In this document: piece after piece, positions 47,566-47,818 of the stretch | How the letters are laid out: each line of letters opens with the position of its first letter | How positions within the stretch are numbered: position 1 is the first letter of the stretch | NCBI GenBank assembly: GCA_947505245.1 | Contig: CANNIZ010000034.1 | Location: 1-47,818 of the forward strand | Direction of reading: 5' to 3' | Source: Pseudomonadota bacterium | GTDB taxonomy: Bacteria > Myxococcota_A > UBA796 > GCA-2862545 | Length of the DNA: 47,818 nucleotides | The notes under the pieces: model-generated | What the model saw: the letters and a program-made list of their open reading frames with translations, nothing else | The model's database searches: none | What the model was told of the DNA's origin: nothing | Translations under genes and position numbers: made by a program

Positions 47566-47818
47566 GTGAAGAACATGTCCCGGAACATCATCTGGCTCGC
47601 GCTCGTGCTGATCGTCCTGCTCGCGTTCATCGTGCCGAGCGCGACCGGTCGCGGGCCCGAGGAAGTGCCGTTCTCCGCGTTCATGTCGAAGGTCCAGGAA
47701 GGTCACGTCCGCGACGTCACCATCACGGGCCAGCACATCACCGGCAAATTCGACGACGGGAAGAAGTTCGCTTCGACGGGCCCCGAGAACCAGACCCAGC
47801 TGTACAAGGACCTCGTCG
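47566..47818 (+). CDS. ftsH: ATP-dependent zinc metalloprotease FtsH, N-terminus only
   Basis: The first 84 residues of FtsH. A transmembrane helix (NIIWLALVLIVLLAFIVPSA) is followed by the periplasmic FtsH_ext domain start (VPFSAFMSKVQEGHVRDVTI, TGQHITGKFDDGKKF). The AAA and zinc-protease domains lie beyond the window. GTG 47566 is preferred over ATG 47575 because a GGAG sits eight bases before it. FtsH degrades membrane and soluble proteins at the inner membrane. It follows tilS with a 69-base gap, the common order. Confidence 0.88.
   Translation, partial: MKNMSRNIIWLALVLIVLLAFIVPSATGRGPEEVPFSAFMSKVQEGHVRDVTITGQHITGKFDDGKKFASTGPENQTQLYKDLV

Overview
This is a very G+C-rich, tightly packed chromosomal stretch from a Gram-negative bacterium. 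It most resembles Myxococcota or a related deltaproteobacterial lineage. That is inferred from the gene families: a DUF1552 protein paired with a DUF1588/DUF1592-type c-type protein, MYXO-CTERM-like C-termini (Cys motif, hydrophobic stretch, Arg cluster), many small lipoproteins with Asp/Thr linkers, and an OmpA protein with thrombospondin type 3 repeats. I see no rRNA, tRNA, CRISPR array, insertion sequence, integrase or phage gene. No gap between genes exceeds about 110 bases, and 18 same-strand neighbours meet at 1-4-nt stop/start overlaps (GTGA, ATGA, TTGA or TGATG).

Left part (1-13.2 kb): two coupled glycosyltransferases (minus strand) are followed on the plus strand by a CoA-transferase, a eukaryote-type bifunctional 6-phosphofructo-2-kinase/fructose-2,6-bisphosphatase, an HMG-CoA lyase and a double-FHA protein. 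Facing them are a class 3 lipase with a two-helix membrane protein, a small MYXO-CTERM-like protein and an exported Tricorn protease. The last two share an almost identical C-terminal 12-residue tail. A METTL25/GSTCD-type methyltransferase follows.

Middle (13.2-31.3 kb): a translationally coupled DUF1588-DUF1552-lipoprotein trio; a YfaP-like lipoprotein; RNase D divergent from a nucleoside salvage pair (purine nucleoside phosphorylase and cytidine deaminase) and a CFA-type methyltransferase. A long minus-strand transcription unit then reads zinc-ribbon protein, aroK, aroB, lipoprotein, repeat protein, aroQ, accB, accC, EcsC-family protein, FAN1-type nuclease, lipoprotein. It joins shikimate and fatty-acid precursor synthesis to a DNA repair nuclease. 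Upstream lies a coupled pair: a protein that looks like a radical-SAM barrel without its cluster-binding cysteines, and an unrecognised partner.

Right part (31.3-47.8 kb): a YhfC-type intramembrane protease coupled to an ABC exporter; a 1031-residue transporter-HEAT-cyclic-nucleotide-binding fusion; a large exported MYXO-CTERM-like protein divergent from an OmpA-family protein; a coupled minus-strand set of saccharopine dehydrogenase-like enzyme, unknown protein, a 59-residue Trm112-like protein and a glycosyltransferase; then a plus-strand run of HEAT-cyclophilin fusion, RNHCP protein, tilS and the start of ftsH.

The most unusual item is the PFK-2/FBPase-2 gene, because fructose-2,6-bisphosphate signalling is regarded as essentially eukaryotic. 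All family assignments come from reading motifs by eye; no database search was run.
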